Assembly: GCF_005221385.1 (NCBI RefSeq)
Contig: NZ_CP039906.1
Span: forward strand, 1 to 47,742
DNA length: 47,742 bases
Source: Agrobacterium tumefaciens
Lineage (GTDB): Bacteria; Pseudomonadota; Alphaproteobacteria; Rhizobiales; Rhizobiaceae
Direction: 5' to 3'
Numbering within the stretch: position 1 is the first letter of the stretch; each line of letters starts with the position of its first letter. Positions 15,446 through 24,041 of this stretch are shown one piece after another. Made by a program: the position numbers and the translations under genes. The notes below the pieces were generated by a model. It ran no database searches and was not told where the DNA came from. It worked only from the letters and a program-made list of their open reading frames with translations.

Positions 15446-18400
15446 TTGGCGATCTTCTATTGCCAGATGTCTGTTGTCTCTCGCTCGTCTGGCCGCAGCG
15501 CTGTGGCGGCTTCAGCCTATCGCACGGCGGAGAAGCTGATCAACGAGCGTGACGGGCTGGTGCATGATTACTTACGGAGAGATGGCGTCGAACATTCGGA
15601 GATCGTCTTGCCGGAAGGCATGGAAGCTGCCTGGGCTCTTGAGCGTTCAACCTTATGGAACGCAGCCGAGGCGGCCGAGAAACGCGCTGACGCCCGTGTT
15701 GCGCGGGAATTCGTGATCGCGCTTCCACATGAGCTGAGTGCAGAGACGCGATTGGAATTGACGCGGGAGTTTGCACAGGATCTTGCAAACCGTTATGGCG
15801 CGGCAGTGGACTTTGCGATCCACGCTCCTCATCCGGAAGGCGACGTTCGCAATCATCATGCTCATGTGTTGATGACGACGCGGCAGATTACGGAGGAAGG
15901 GTTCGGCGCGAAGACATATCTTGAGCTTGCCAACAAGGAACTGCTGCCACGCGATCTGCCGACAACACAGATGCAGCTCGTCGACATTCGCCGCTCTTGG
16001 GAAGGAATGGCAAACGAACGTCTGGCGCAGGAAGGACTGGATGTTCGTATCGATCATCGCTCGCACGCCGAACGTGGTTTGGAGATCGAGCCAACGCAGC
16101 ACATGGGTGTTGCCTCCACCAGCATGATGCGGCGCGGCGGCAGCGTGGAGCGCGGGCGCATTGATGAGAATGCGGCGAAGCGGAATGCCGACCTTATTCG
16201 CGAGAAGCCGGAACAGGTCCTGACGCTGATCAGCAATGAGAAGAGCGTGTTCGATCGGCGTGACATCGCAAGGACGCTGCATCGTTACATCAATGGCGAT
16301 GTTCAGGAGTTCCAAAATGCCTTTGCGTCGGTGATGGCCTCGCCGGCGCTGGTGGAGCTTCAGGCAGAGCGAACGGATGTCGAGTCCGGCGAGCTCACGC
16401 TGGCGCGCTATTCGACACGTGAGATGGTCGACATCGAATACGGTATGATGGCGTCGGCCGAGCGCATGCATGGGGCGGAGCGCCACCGCGTCAGTCGCCG
16501 CCATGTGGAAGCGGCGATCGGCGTTCAGGACGAGGCGATCCGGCGGGCCGTTTCGTTCGACACGGAAGCCAAGGTTGGACGTGGCGAGATGTCGGAGGCC
16601 GAGCGGCAAACCCGCATCGACGGAGCAGGTCTGTCTGATGAGCAGCGCAAGGCGATCGAGCATATTACCGGGCCGGAGCAAATCGCGGCCGTGGTCGGGT
16701 TTGCCGGCGCTGGCAAATCGACAATGCTCGCCGCCGCTCGATCGGCGTGGGAAGCGCAAGGGTATCAGGTTCATGGTGCCGCCTTGTCGGGCAAGGCGGC
16801 CGAAGGGCTGGAGGAGAGCTCGGGTATCGAAAGCCGCACGCTGGCGTCATGGGAGAGAAGTTGGAAGCTTGAGAAACGTGAGCTTGGGCGAGGGGACGTA
16901 TTCGTGATCGATGAAGCCGGCATGGTGGGCAGTCGACAGCTTGCCCGCTTTGTTGGCGAGGCCGAGCAGCGTGGCGCGAAGATCGTGCTCGTTGGCGATC
17001 ATGAACAGCTGCAGGCGATCGGAGCCGGCGCGCCATTCCGGGCCATTGCCGAAGAGATCGGCCATGCCGAATTGTCGGATATTCGTCGCCAGCGCGAAGG
17101 TTGGCAGCGGGAGGCCTCCGTAGCTTTCGCCACCCACAAGACGGCCGAGGGACTGGCGGCCTATCGAGACAATGGCGATATTCACTTCGCCACCGATCGC
17201 GACCAGGCGCGGGCGGAGATCGTGCAGGATTATCTTGCCGACCGCGAGCAACGGCCGGAGGGCACGCGCGTCGCCATGGCGCATCGTCGTGTCGATGTTC
17301 GAGCGATCAATGACGGTGTTCGAGCCGAACTTCAGGAGAGGGGGCAGCTCGCCCAGGGTGAGGAGAGCGGCGAGCTCTCGTTCCAAACCAATGACGGCCA
17401 GCGTTCGTTTGCGGCCGGCGACCGCATCGTGTTTCTGGAAAACAATCGCGATCTCGGCGTGAAAAACGGGATGCTCGGGACCGTCGATCACGTCGAGTCT
17501 GGTCGTATCGTTGCGACCCTCGACGGCCGCGGCGACAGCATTTCGATCCCGACCAATGACTATCAGGCGATCGACCATGGATATGCGACAACGATCCACA
17601 AAAATCAGGGGGCCACGGTCGACCGCGCCTATGTGCTGGCATCCGGCACCATGGACCGGCATCTGACCTATGTCGCCATGACCCGTCATCGAGACAGTGC
17701 GCAGCTCTATGTCGATGCCCAGGAATTCACGGATCGAAAGGCCGGTCGCTTGGTAGAGCATGGGCAGGCGCCGTTCGAACACAAGGACGGCAACAGCCAA
17801 AGCTATTTCGTGACGCTGGAAAACGCGCAGGGACAGCGCTCGACGACATGGGGCGTGGATCTCGGCCGCGCCATGCAGGAGGCTGCACCGGAGATTGGTG
17901 CGACAATCGGACTCAAGCATGAGGGATCACAGCCGGTTCGGCTTCCTGATGGCACGGAGACGCATCGCAACGCGTGGAGCGTTCAGGATGCCGGCGAACT
18001 GGTTTATGCCCAGCTTGAAAGCCGCCTGTCACGCTCAGGGGCAAAAGAAACCACTTTGGACTATGCCAAGGATTTTGCCGAACGGCGCGGTATTGCGGAA
18101 CAATTCGGAGTGCGCAGCGAGATCGAACTTGCTCCTGTCCAATTCCAAGGGCAGGAACTGTCGGCCCGTGCGGTGCGACCTGCGCAGGAGCAGCAGGACC
18201 GGCCTACCGAGCGCCAGCATGTTTACGAGGAACGTGCCGGCGAGCGGGCCGGTCCTGTACTCACGCAGGATGCGGCACAGGATCTCGCCCATGATGTTGC
18301 CAAGCGCGACAGCCAGAGCCGGACTGCATTTGACGGCCTGAAACTGGGGCGTGGCTCCGTCGCCGATAAGTCGCAGCAGGACCGCTCGGAGGGGAAGGGT

Positions 18401-19141
18401 ATGCAGGCAGGGCAGAAGGGGCCGGAGAAGGCCGATCGCCAGCGGCGTGGCATGTTCGATGGTCTGAAGCTGAAGCCGTCCGTGCCGACCTATCGGCCGG
18501 AAAGGGAAGGGGGCGAGCGTCCCTCTCTTGGGCGAAAGGAGACGGCACAGGATCGCCTTGCGGAGCGGTCGCGGCCACTGTCGGGCTTTGAACAGGCGGT
18601 CGACGGTTATGCGCGGGCATTCAGCGCTGCCGACAAGCAGCTCCAGCAGAATTTGCCCGTACTCGAAGGGCAAAAGCAGGAGCTGCACACAGCGGGCCAG
18701 CGTCTTGACCAGACGCGGCCGGGATCGCATGACCTCATCCGGTCCGCTCTTCAATATGACCCCCAGACGGCGGATGCGATGACGCAGCTTTCCGGCCGCG
18801 AGCGCGTCGGCCAGCTTATCGCCGGCATGGACCGCGAGCGGGCTGCGCTTTCCGATCCCAATATTCGTGCAGAACGGTTCGTCCAGCACTGGCAGAAGCT
18901 GGATAAGGAGCGCAAAACACTGACGACGGGATGGCATGTCGAGGCCCGTCAGAAGGTCGAGGGACAGATGCGCGACATGGCGAAGAGCCTGGAGCGCGAT
19001 CCGCAACTTGAATCGGCCTTGCGCAATCGAGGGCGAGATCTTGGTATGGGACGGAATCTGCAGCAAAACGAGCGTGTGTCCCAGGAACTGCAAAAGGGCA
19101 TCACGCAGAGCCGTAGCCAGGGAATGGGACTTGGCTTGTAA
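15446..19141 (+). CDS. traA: Ti-type TraA relaxase/helicase
   Basis: The 1231-aa protein is a MOBQ relaxase fused to a RecD-like helicase. The relaxase domain starts MAIFYCQMSVVSRSSGRSAV and then AASAYR, with Tyr25 at the expected nicking position. The metal-binding histidines are in DVRNHHAHVLMTTR. The helicase part has Walker A GFAGAGKSTM (about 418), VFVIDEAGMVGSRQLARFV, VLVGDHEQLQAIGAGAPFRAI, GYATTIHKNQGATVDRAYVL and YVAMTRHRD. The C-terminal region (from about 900) is charged and low-complexity. It uses a TTG start (15446) with GAGAGGAG a few bases upstream. It nicks at the adjacent oriT and unwinds the transferred strand. It is divergent from the traG operon. Confidence 0.95.
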   Translation: MAIFYCQMSVVSRSSGRSAVAASAYRTAEKLINERDGLVHDYLRRDGVEHSEIVLPEGMEAAWALERSTLWNAAEAAEKRADARVAREFVIALPHELSAETRLELTREFAQDLANRYGAAVDFAIHAPHPEGDVRNHHAHVLMTTRQITEEGFGAKTYLELANKELLPRDLPTTQMQLVDIRRSWEGMANERLAQEGLDVRIDHRSHAERGLEIEPTQHMGVASTSMMRRGGSVERGRIDENAAKRNADLIREKPEQVLTLISNEKSVFDRRDIARTLHRYINGDVQEFQNAFASVMASPALVELQAERTDVESGELTLARYSTREMVDIEYGMMASAERMHGAERHRVSRRHVEAAIGVQDEAIRRAVSFDTEAKVGRGEMSEAERQTRIDGAGLSDEQRKAIEHITGPEQIAAVVGFAGAGKSTMLAAARSAWEAQGYQVHGAALSGKAAEGLEESSGIESRTLASWERSWKLEKRELGRGDVFVIDEAGMVGSRQLARFVGEAEQRGAKIVLVGDHEQLQAIGAGAPFRAIAEEIGHAELSDIRRQREGWQREASVAFATHKTAEGLAAYRDNGDIHFATDRDQARAEIVQDYLADREQRPEGTRVAMAHRRVDVRAINDGVRAELQERGQLAQGEESGELSFQTNDGQRSFAAGDRIVFLENNRDLGVKNGMLGTVDHVESGRIVATLDGRGDSISIPTNDYQAIDHGYATTIHKNQGATVDRAYVLASGTMDRHLTYVAMTRHRDSAQLYVDAQEFTDRKAGRLVEHGQAPFEHKDGNSQSYFVTLENAQGQRSTTWGVDLGRAMQEAAPEIGATIGLKHEGSQPVRLPDGTETHRNAWSVQDAGELVYAQLESRLSRSGAKETTLDYAKDFAERRGIAEQFGVRSEIELAPVQFQGQELSARAVRPAQEQQDRPTERQHVYEERAGERAGPVLTQDAAQDLAHDVAKRDSQSRTAFDGLKLGRGSVADKSQQDRSEGKGMQAGQKGPEKADRQRRGMFDGLKLKPSVPTYRPEREGGERPSLGRKETAQDRLAERSRPLSGFEQAVDGYARAFSAADKQLQQNLPVLEGQKQELHTAGQRLDQTRPGSHDLIRSALQYDPQTADAMTQLSGRERVGQLIAGMDRERAALSDPNIRAERFVQHWQKLDKERKTLTTGWHVEARQKVEGQMRDMAKSLERDPQLESALRNRGRDLGMGRNLQQNERVSQELQKGITQSRSQGMGLGL

Positions 19142-19155
19142 GAGAAGGAAGCGGA

Positions 19156-19811
19156 ATGACGGAAGACGATCGCAACGAAGTTCAGGCCGATGAATACCAG
19201 GATCACACAGACTCCGAAGCTTCGAACGAACATGATCCCGGCGACCCGGCGGCTGCCTTCGAGGCATTGCGCGAGACGGTCGAAGATCTCGCCGCCGATC
19301 TAAGCCGGGAAATGACCACAATCCGCAAAGGTGTCGAAGCGGCTTTTGACCGGCTTGAAGGCCAAAGCGCGCCGGTCGACTACAGCGCCGACATTGGCCG
19401 CGTCGTCCAGAGTCTCAACATTGTCGGAGAACGCCTGCAGGCCATCGAAAAATCGCCGGCTCTTCGGCAAGGACCGGACCATTATGCTCGTACGATCGAG
19501 CGCAGCGGCACGGACCTTGTTCGCAATGCCGCTCAGCAGCTTGAGCGCCAAGCGTCCGATCTCGAGCGTATCGGCAGGCAGCTCGCGACCGTCACGAAAG
19601 GGGCCTATATCCGGGAGCACCAAAATTTCCGGATGTGGATGGCCGGCGCGATCGGCATCATAGCCGGTATGGTGCTGCTCGCCCTATTGCCGCGCTTCCT
19701 GCCTTTTTCGATCGACAGCCATGTTGCCAGCCTTGTGATGGGAAGAGACCGTGTCAGCGCCGGCCGGGCGATGATCGAGGTTGCCGATCCCAACAAATCA
19801 CAGGACATAGT
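19156..19811 (+). pseudogene. DUF6118-type transmembrane protein gene, 3' end lost
   Basis: An acidic N-terminus (residues 1-35) is followed by a long helical or coiled-coil region (AAFEALRETVEDLAADLSRE and onward to RQLATVTKGAYIREHQNF), then one membrane helix (AGAIGIIAGMVLLALLPRFLPF). These are features of the DUF6118 proteins that commonly follow traA on alphaproteobacterial plasmids. After NKSQDIV the reading frame enters the left end of the ptx element and gains a tail encoded by the inverted repeat. An estimated 40-60 residues of the native C-terminus are missing. The matching 3' part is not found on the other side of the element. The function is unknown. Confidence 0.75.
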
Positions 19812-20076
19812 TGTAGCGGCTTGCCAACATAAGCGCCTCTGCTCGCAAACATCGGCATTTTCTGCTCGAATTATCTGACAATGGAGCGGGCGTCGTGCTC
19901 ACGCTCTTTGCCAATGTGCTCGCAAACATCCGGGTCTGCTTGCAAACATCCGCCACGTGCTCAGATTAATTGCCAGCGACGGCATGGTCAAACCGGGACG
20001 CCTGCCTGTCGTAGTTGCTCGGTCAGCTGACGGGAATATTCGGGATCAAGGGTGCCCGCCAGGAAGGCGCGGATAT
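19812..20076. repeat. Left 265-bp inverted repeat of the ptx element
   Basis: The reverse complement of 28439-28703 is reproduced here with one mismatch noted near 19952. Three near-identical words, TGCTCGCAAACATC at 19840-19853 and 19917-19930 and TGCTTGCAAACATC at 19937-19950, look like transposase-binding sites. The inner 89 bp match the last codons of the ATPase gene in inverted orientation. The repeat stops abruptly at an IS66-type gene fragment. Confidence 0.93.
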
Positions 20077-20360
20077 ACGGACATGCGCTGTGGCTTTCCC
20101 TCCTTGGCGCTTCGGGTGCAGGAGGTTCTGCAGCATGATCCGTTGTCAGGGCATCTCTTCGTCTTCAGGGGCCGCAGATCGGATATTTTGAAGATCATCT
20201 GGCATGATGGTCTGGGCGCCTGCCTTTTTACCCGGCGGCTGGAGAAGGGCCGGTTTATCTGGCCGAATATGGGATAGCATCCGTCAAGGTGGTGTAGAAT
20301 TGGGACCGGGCCGTCATGATCAGGCGGCTCTGGGTGAAATTTCTCCATCGCAGCTACGCG
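20077..20360 (+). pseudogene. IS66-family tnpB remnant
   Basis: A partial frame reads YTDMRCGFPSLALRVQEVLQ, then HDPLSGHLFVFRGRRSDILK and IIWHDGLGACLFTRRLEKGR, ending FIWP. This is the recognisable core of the IS66 accessory protein TnpB (Orf2). The 5' end is missing because it abuts the 265-bp repeat. The frame breaks after FIWP, although a later SPSQL segment suggests decayed downstream sequence. No IS66 tnpA or tnpC was seen. The remnant marks where the left insertion-element copy was deleted or replaced. Confidence 0.75.
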
Positions 20361-20404
20361 AGGAGGTAGAGCTGAGTTTAAGTGCTGTCATTGAAGTTTC
20401 ACGA

Positions 20405-20485
20405 GCCTGATAAACGGACGTCATATGTCGCCCATAGTGATGCAAATATTCAATCGATGCACCACTAACGATCAGGATTATTGTG
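20405..20485 (+). promoter_or_regulatory. Leader of the ptx operon with possible LysR-type site
   Basis: This AT-rich leader upstream of ptxA contains TGATGCAAATATTCAATCGA followed by TGCAC, in which GATGCA occurs twice around an AT-rich core. PtxE is a LysR-family regulator, and such sites usually have a T-N11-A core with short dyads. The operon promoter must lie here, but -10 and -35 elements are not clear-cut. Low-confidence assignment. Confidence 0.3.
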
Positions 20486-21295
20486 ATGCTGGCTCTGAAC
20501 GGAGTTGCCGTGACCTATGCCAACGGCACCCAAGCTTTGAAGACAACGACATTGACGTTCAACCAGGGTCAGTTCGTCGTGCTCCTCGGTAGATCCGGCG
20601 CAGGCAAATCTACCCTCATCCGGACACTCAACGGCTTGGTTGCGCCGACGTCTGGTTCGATCACTTCTAACGATATTGGTGCTCTGGATGCGGAAACTAA
20701 GCTTCGCATTCACCGAAGGCGAACTGGGATGATATTCCAGCAGCACCAACTCATAGGGCGCTTGAGCGCGCTCGACAACGTCATGACGGGCCGCCTGGGC
20801 TACCACTCTGGCTGGCGTACGTTGTTCCCTATGCCGCGTTCGGATCGAAGGCTGGGGTTGGAATGCCTTGAACGCGTAGGCCTTCTTGATAAGGCTCTCG
20901 TCAGGGCGGATCAACTATCCGGCGGTCAGCAGCAACGGGTGGGCATTGCGCGCGCGCTGGTCCAGAAGCCCCAACTGGTCCTTGCAGATGAGCCCGTTGC
21001 AAGTCTGGACCCTGAAACGGCTGTCGAGGTCCTGTCGCAGCTTCGCGAAATATGCACAGCCGACGGCATCACTGCTGTGATCAGCCTTCATCAGATCGAT
21101 CTAGCTCGCCGGTTCGGCGACCGGGTCATTGCTATGCGCGACGGGGAAGTGGTTGCGGACGCCGCTGTCGACGAACTGACCGATCAAATGTGTGCGTCGA
21201 TCTACCGCAGCGCCCCAAGAAATCCGACCACAACACAAGATTTGTCCAACTACGAGTATGATCAACCTTTAGCTGCCATGGAGGCCGCATTATGA
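20486..21295 (+). CDS. ptxA: Phosphite/phosphonate ABC importer, ATPase subunit
   Basis: This is a PhnC-type ATPase of about 269 aa. Walker A is LLGRSGAGKSTLIRTLNGL (from about residue 34), the Q-loop is GMIFQQHQLIGRL, the ABC signature is LSGGQQQRVGIARAL, Walker B is LVLADEPVASLDP, and the H-loop is ISLHQIDLARRFGD. It energises uptake with the downstream binding protein and permease. Because the set is completed by ptxD and ptxE, the substrate is likely phosphite. The ATG at 20486 has AGGA eight bases upstream; a GTG sits one codon earlier. The 3' end overlaps ptxB by 4 bp. Confidence 0.93.
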   Translation: MLALNGVAVTYANGTQALKTTTLTFNQGQFVVLLGRSGAGKSTLIRTLNGLVAPTSGSITSNDIGALDAETKLRIHRRRTGMIFQQHQLIGRLSALDNVMTGRLGYHSGWRTLFPMPRSDRRLGLECLERVGLLDKALVRADQLSGGQQQRVGIARALVQKPQLVLADEPVASLDPETAVEVLSQLREICTADGITAVISLHQIDLARRFGDRVIAMRDGEVVADAAVDELTDQMCASIYRSAPRNPTTTQDLSNYEYDQPLAAMEAAL

Positions 21296-22140
21296 AGAAG
21301 CTTCTGTCCCTCGCATTCCTCGCCGTTCTTGGCTGGAGTTCGTTGGCGCATGCTGGCTCAAATCCAGAGACATTGCGCGTCGCGTTGCTACCGGACGAGA
21401 ACGCCGCCACTGTCATCAAAAACAATCGTCCTCTCGAGGAGTATCTTGAGAAGACACTCGGTCGGGAGATTGAACTGATCGTAACGACCGACTACTCGTC
21501 AATGATCGAAGCGATGCGTTTCGGCCGGCTTGAGTTGGCTTATTTCGGGCCGCTCTCTTACACGCTCGCGAAAACCAAGGCTGATATCGAGCCTTTCGCA
21601 GCACTTATGAAGGATGGCGAAACTACCTATCGCGCTGTAGTTGTCGCCAATGCAGAGGCTGGCATCGAAAGCCTTGAAGATGCAAAAGGGAAAAAGGTCG
21701 CGTTTGGGGACGTGGCTTCCACCTCAAGCCACCTTATCCCGAAATCTATGCTGCTTAAGGCCGGAGTTGAGGCTGGAAAAGACTATAGCGAGAACTTCGT
21801 AGGGTCGCATGATGCCGTGGCTATTGCAGTGCAGAATGGCAATGCTCAGATTGGCGGACTTTCGTTGCCCATCTACAATTCAATGGTCGCTCGTGGCACC
21901 ATTGATCCTAAGAAAGTTATCGCCCTCGCCGAGTCCGATCCGTTCCCGCAGTACCCCTGGACCATGCGGTCGGATCTTGACACTTCGTTGAAAGAGGCGA
22001 TCACCAAAGCCTTCATCGACCTTAAAGACGAAAAGGTATTGGCATCCTTCAAAGCCGATGGGTTCGCTCCGATCGATGACAAAGCCTACGACGTCGTCCG
22101 TGAGCTCGGTAAAGTGCTGAACTTGGACCTGAGTCAGTAA
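21292..22140 (+). CDS. ptxB: Phosphite/phosphonate-binding periplasmic protein
   Basis: This 282-aa precursor has a signal peptide (MKKLLSLAFLAVLGWSSLAH then AGS, cleaved after AHA). A PhnD/PtxB-type solute-binding fold follows: LRVALLPDENAATVIKNNRP, then LEEYLEKTLG, the ligand loop TTDYSSMIEAMRFGRLELAY-FGPLSY, and FGDVASTSSHLIPKSMLL. The YFGP and STSSH segments line the anion pocket in this family. Overlap with ptxA indicates co-translation. A stable hairpin follows the stop codon, before ptxC. Confidence 0.93.
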   Translation: MKKLLSLAFLAVLGWSSLAHAGSNPETLRVALLPDENAATVIKNNRPLEEYLEKTLGREIELIVTTDYSSMIEAMRFGRLELAYFGPLSYTLAKTKADIEPFAALMKDGETTYRAVVVANAEAGIESLEDAKGKKVAFGDVASTSSHLIPKSMLLKAGVEAGKDYSENFVGSHDAVAIAVQNGNAQIGGLSLPIYNSMVARGTIDPKKVIALAESDPFPQYPWTMRSDLDTSLKEAITKAFIDLKDEKVLASFKADGFAPIDDKAYDVVRELGKVLNLDLSQ

Positions 22141-22169
22141 GGCGCGTTCGAGACAGTTTCTCACCTTTC

Positions 22170-22191
22170 GACGCAGGCGCTGGCCTGCGTC
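22170..22191 (+). terminator. Intercistronic hairpin between ptxB and ptxC
   Basis: A perfect stem GACGCAGGC/GCCTGCGTC with a 4-base loop is followed by CTTTCTT. It could act as a partial terminator or protect the upstream mRNA. Either would give more binding protein than permease. Confidence 0.6.
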
Positions 22192-22210
22192 CTTTCTTCC
22201 AGGATATGTG

Positions 22211-23017
22211 ATGACACAGCCGTCGGCCGACTACGACTCTATCCTTCAACATCAAAACAAAGCTTGGACCAGAGCTGGCGTGATCGCGTTGGCAATTGCG
22301 TGTGTGATCATTGTTAGCAGTTATCACTCCGGTCTTCTTGATCTGGAGCGTCTGGGATCTGGGTTTCCTGCGCTCTGGCAGCTCGGTACGGAAATGTTTC
22401 CCCCGGATTTCAACCGAGGCTTGGAGTGGATCAGCCCTCTCATCGACACTCTGGCGATGAGTATAGCTGGGACTGCGATCGCGGTACTGATATCACTTCC
22501 AGTTGGCTTTTTCGCCTCAGGGAAAACAGCACCCAACGCTGTCATCTATATGATCTCGCGTGGATTGTTGAATGGTCTACGGTCGATCCCGGAGCTGATT
22601 ATGGGCATCGTCTTCGTGGCGGCAGTGGGATTTGGAGCGCTCCCAGGCGTGCTGGCTCTTGGTCTTCACTCGGTTGGCATGGTGGGCAAGTTCTTTGCGG
22701 AGGCGATCGAGCATTGCGATAATGCGCCTATAGAAGCCGCACGCGCAGCTGGTGCGTCGCCGTTCCAGATCGTGACGCGGGCGATCTTGCCACAAGTTCT
22801 ACCGCAATTGGCCGATGTGACCATCTATCGGTGGGAGTACAACTTCCGCGCCTCGACAATCCTGGGCACTGTGGGAGCTGGTGGTATCGGTTTCGAGTTG
22901 ATGACATCCCTCCGGATCATGAATTATCAGGAGGTTCTTGCGATCATGCTCGTTGTCCTTCTGATGGTCACCATCGTTGACCAGGTCGGCGCTCTCCTCC
23001 GCCGCCAGCTGCAATAG
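22211..23017 (+). CDS. ptxC: Phosphite/phosphonate ABC importer, permease subunit
   Basis: This 268-aa inner-membrane protein of the PhnE type has an N-terminal helix (VIALAIACVIIVSSY) and about five more spans. The cytoplasmic EAA loop EAARAAGASPFQIVTRAILP contacts the ATPase. GLLNGLRSIPELIMGIVFVA and FRASTILGTVGAGGIGFELM are typical of the family. The ATG at 22211 follows a GTG in frame and has AGGA about seven bases upstream. It sits 70 bp after ptxB beyond a hairpin, and 13 bp before ptxD. Confidence 0.93.
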   Translation: MTQPSADYDSILQHQNKAWTRAGVIALAIACVIIVSSYHSGLLDLERLGSGFPALWQLGTEMFPPDFNRGLEWISPLIDTLAMSIAGTAIAVLISLPVGFFASGKTAPNAVIYMISRGLLNGLRSIPELIMGIVFVAAVGFGALPGVLALGLHSVGMVGKFFAEAIEHCDNAPIEAARAAGASPFQIVTRAILPQVLPQLADVTIYRWEYNFRASTILGTVGAGGIGFELMTSLRIMNYQEVLAIMLVVLLMVTIVDQVGALLRRQLQ

Positions 23018-23030
23018 AAGGATAAATTAA

Positions 23031-24029
23031 ATGCTCCCAAAGGTAGTAATCACCCATCGCGTCCACGAGGAGATTATCTCAAAGCTATCTCCCCACGCTC
23101 GTTTAGTTTGCAACGATACTGATGATACATGGCCCCGCGAGAAACTGCTCGCAGAATTGAGCGACGCCAAGGCGATGATGGCGTTCATGCCGGACATGAT
23201 CGACGCGTCTGTACTCGCGCACGCTCCCGATCTTCAACTTGTGGCATGTGCGCTGAAAGGCTTCGATAACTTCGACATCGAAGCCTGCACGCAGCGTGGA
23301 GTCCACGTCACGATAGTGTCCGATCTTCTCACTGACCCGACAGCCGAACTTACAATCGGTCTGATGATTGCTCTTGGGCGGCACATTCTGCCAGGCGACA
23401 AGAGCGTCAGGAGGGATTACAAAGGTTGGCGCCCTCGGTTTTACGGCCTTGGGCTGCAGGGCACAGCAATCGGCATTTTAGGGATGGGAGCGATCGGAAA
23501 AGCTATAGCACAGCGCCTAAGTACCTTCGGCGCCATTGTGTCGTACTGGGATCGTCAATCCCTGGACAAAGCCGATGAGATCAGACTGAACGTAAAGCCT
23601 CTTGAATTTGACCAGTTGATCTCGTCGTCTACCTTTCTTGTGTGTGCACTCCCGCTTTCGGCCGAAACGAAGCATCTCCTCGGCGCTGAACAACTCGCCA
23701 AAATGCCCAAAGGAGCACTTCTTATTAATCCTGCACGCGGAAGCGTGGTTGATGAAGAGGCTGTTGTCGCTGCATTGCAGGCGGGGCGCTTGGGAGGCTA
23801 CGCCGCTGATGTTTATGAGATGGAGGACTGGGCCAGACCCGACCGGCCTGACAAGGTCCACGGGGGTCTCCTCAATCGCGAACATGATTCGATCTTGACA
23901 CCCCACATAGGCTCAGCAGTGGCGAAGTCGCGTTTGGCTATCGAGCACGAGGCTGCTGACAACATTATAGATTTTGTCCAAGGCCGAAGACCTCGTGCGG
24001 CAATTAACGAGGTTCAACTAATTCCTTGA
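23031..24029 (+). CDS. ptxD: NAD-dependent phosphite dehydrogenase
   Basis: This 332-aa D-2-hydroxyacid-dehydrogenase-fold enzyme oxidises phosphite to phosphate with NAD+. The opening MLPKVVITHRVHEEI and CALKGFDNFDIEAC closely follow characterised PtxD. Key residues occupy the expected positions: Lys76 (CALKGFDNFD), the NAD motif GILGMGAIGKAIA (about 148-160), Arg236 (NPARGSVVDEEA), Glu265 (VYEMEDWARPDRP) and His292 (LTPHIGSAV). The YEMEDWAR segment and Lys76 distinguish PtxD from ordinary hydroxyacid dehydrogenases. It sits between the importer genes and the LysR regulator, so the operon is complete for phosphite use. Confidence 0.95.
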   Translation: MLPKVVITHRVHEEIISKLSPHARLVCNDTDDTWPREKLLAELSDAKAMMAFMPDMIDASVLAHAPDLQLVACALKGFDNFDIEACTQRGVHVTIVSDLLTDPTAELTIGLMIALGRHILPGDKSVRRDYKGWRPRFYGLGLQGTAIGILGMGAIGKAIAQRLSTFGAIVSYWDRQSLDKADEIRLNVKPLEFDQLISSSTFLVCALPLSAETKHLLGAEQLAKMPKGALLINPARGSVVDEEAVVAALQAGRLGGYAADVYEMEDWARPDRPDKVHGGLLNREHDSILTPHIGSAVAKSRLAIEHEAADNIIDFVQGRRPRAAINEVQLIP

Positions 24030-24041
24030 TTAGAGAAAGTA

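Noticed and set aside
15653..19321. Three long minus-strand frames (373, 357 and 428 codons) opposite traA
   Set aside because: They mirror the traA codon pattern on GC-rich DNA and contain no motifs; traA is unambiguous.
20086..20482. A ptx-linked gene between the left repeat and ptxA
   Set aside because: The open frame is a decayed IS66 tnpB fragment with a broken downstream part, not a ptx gene.
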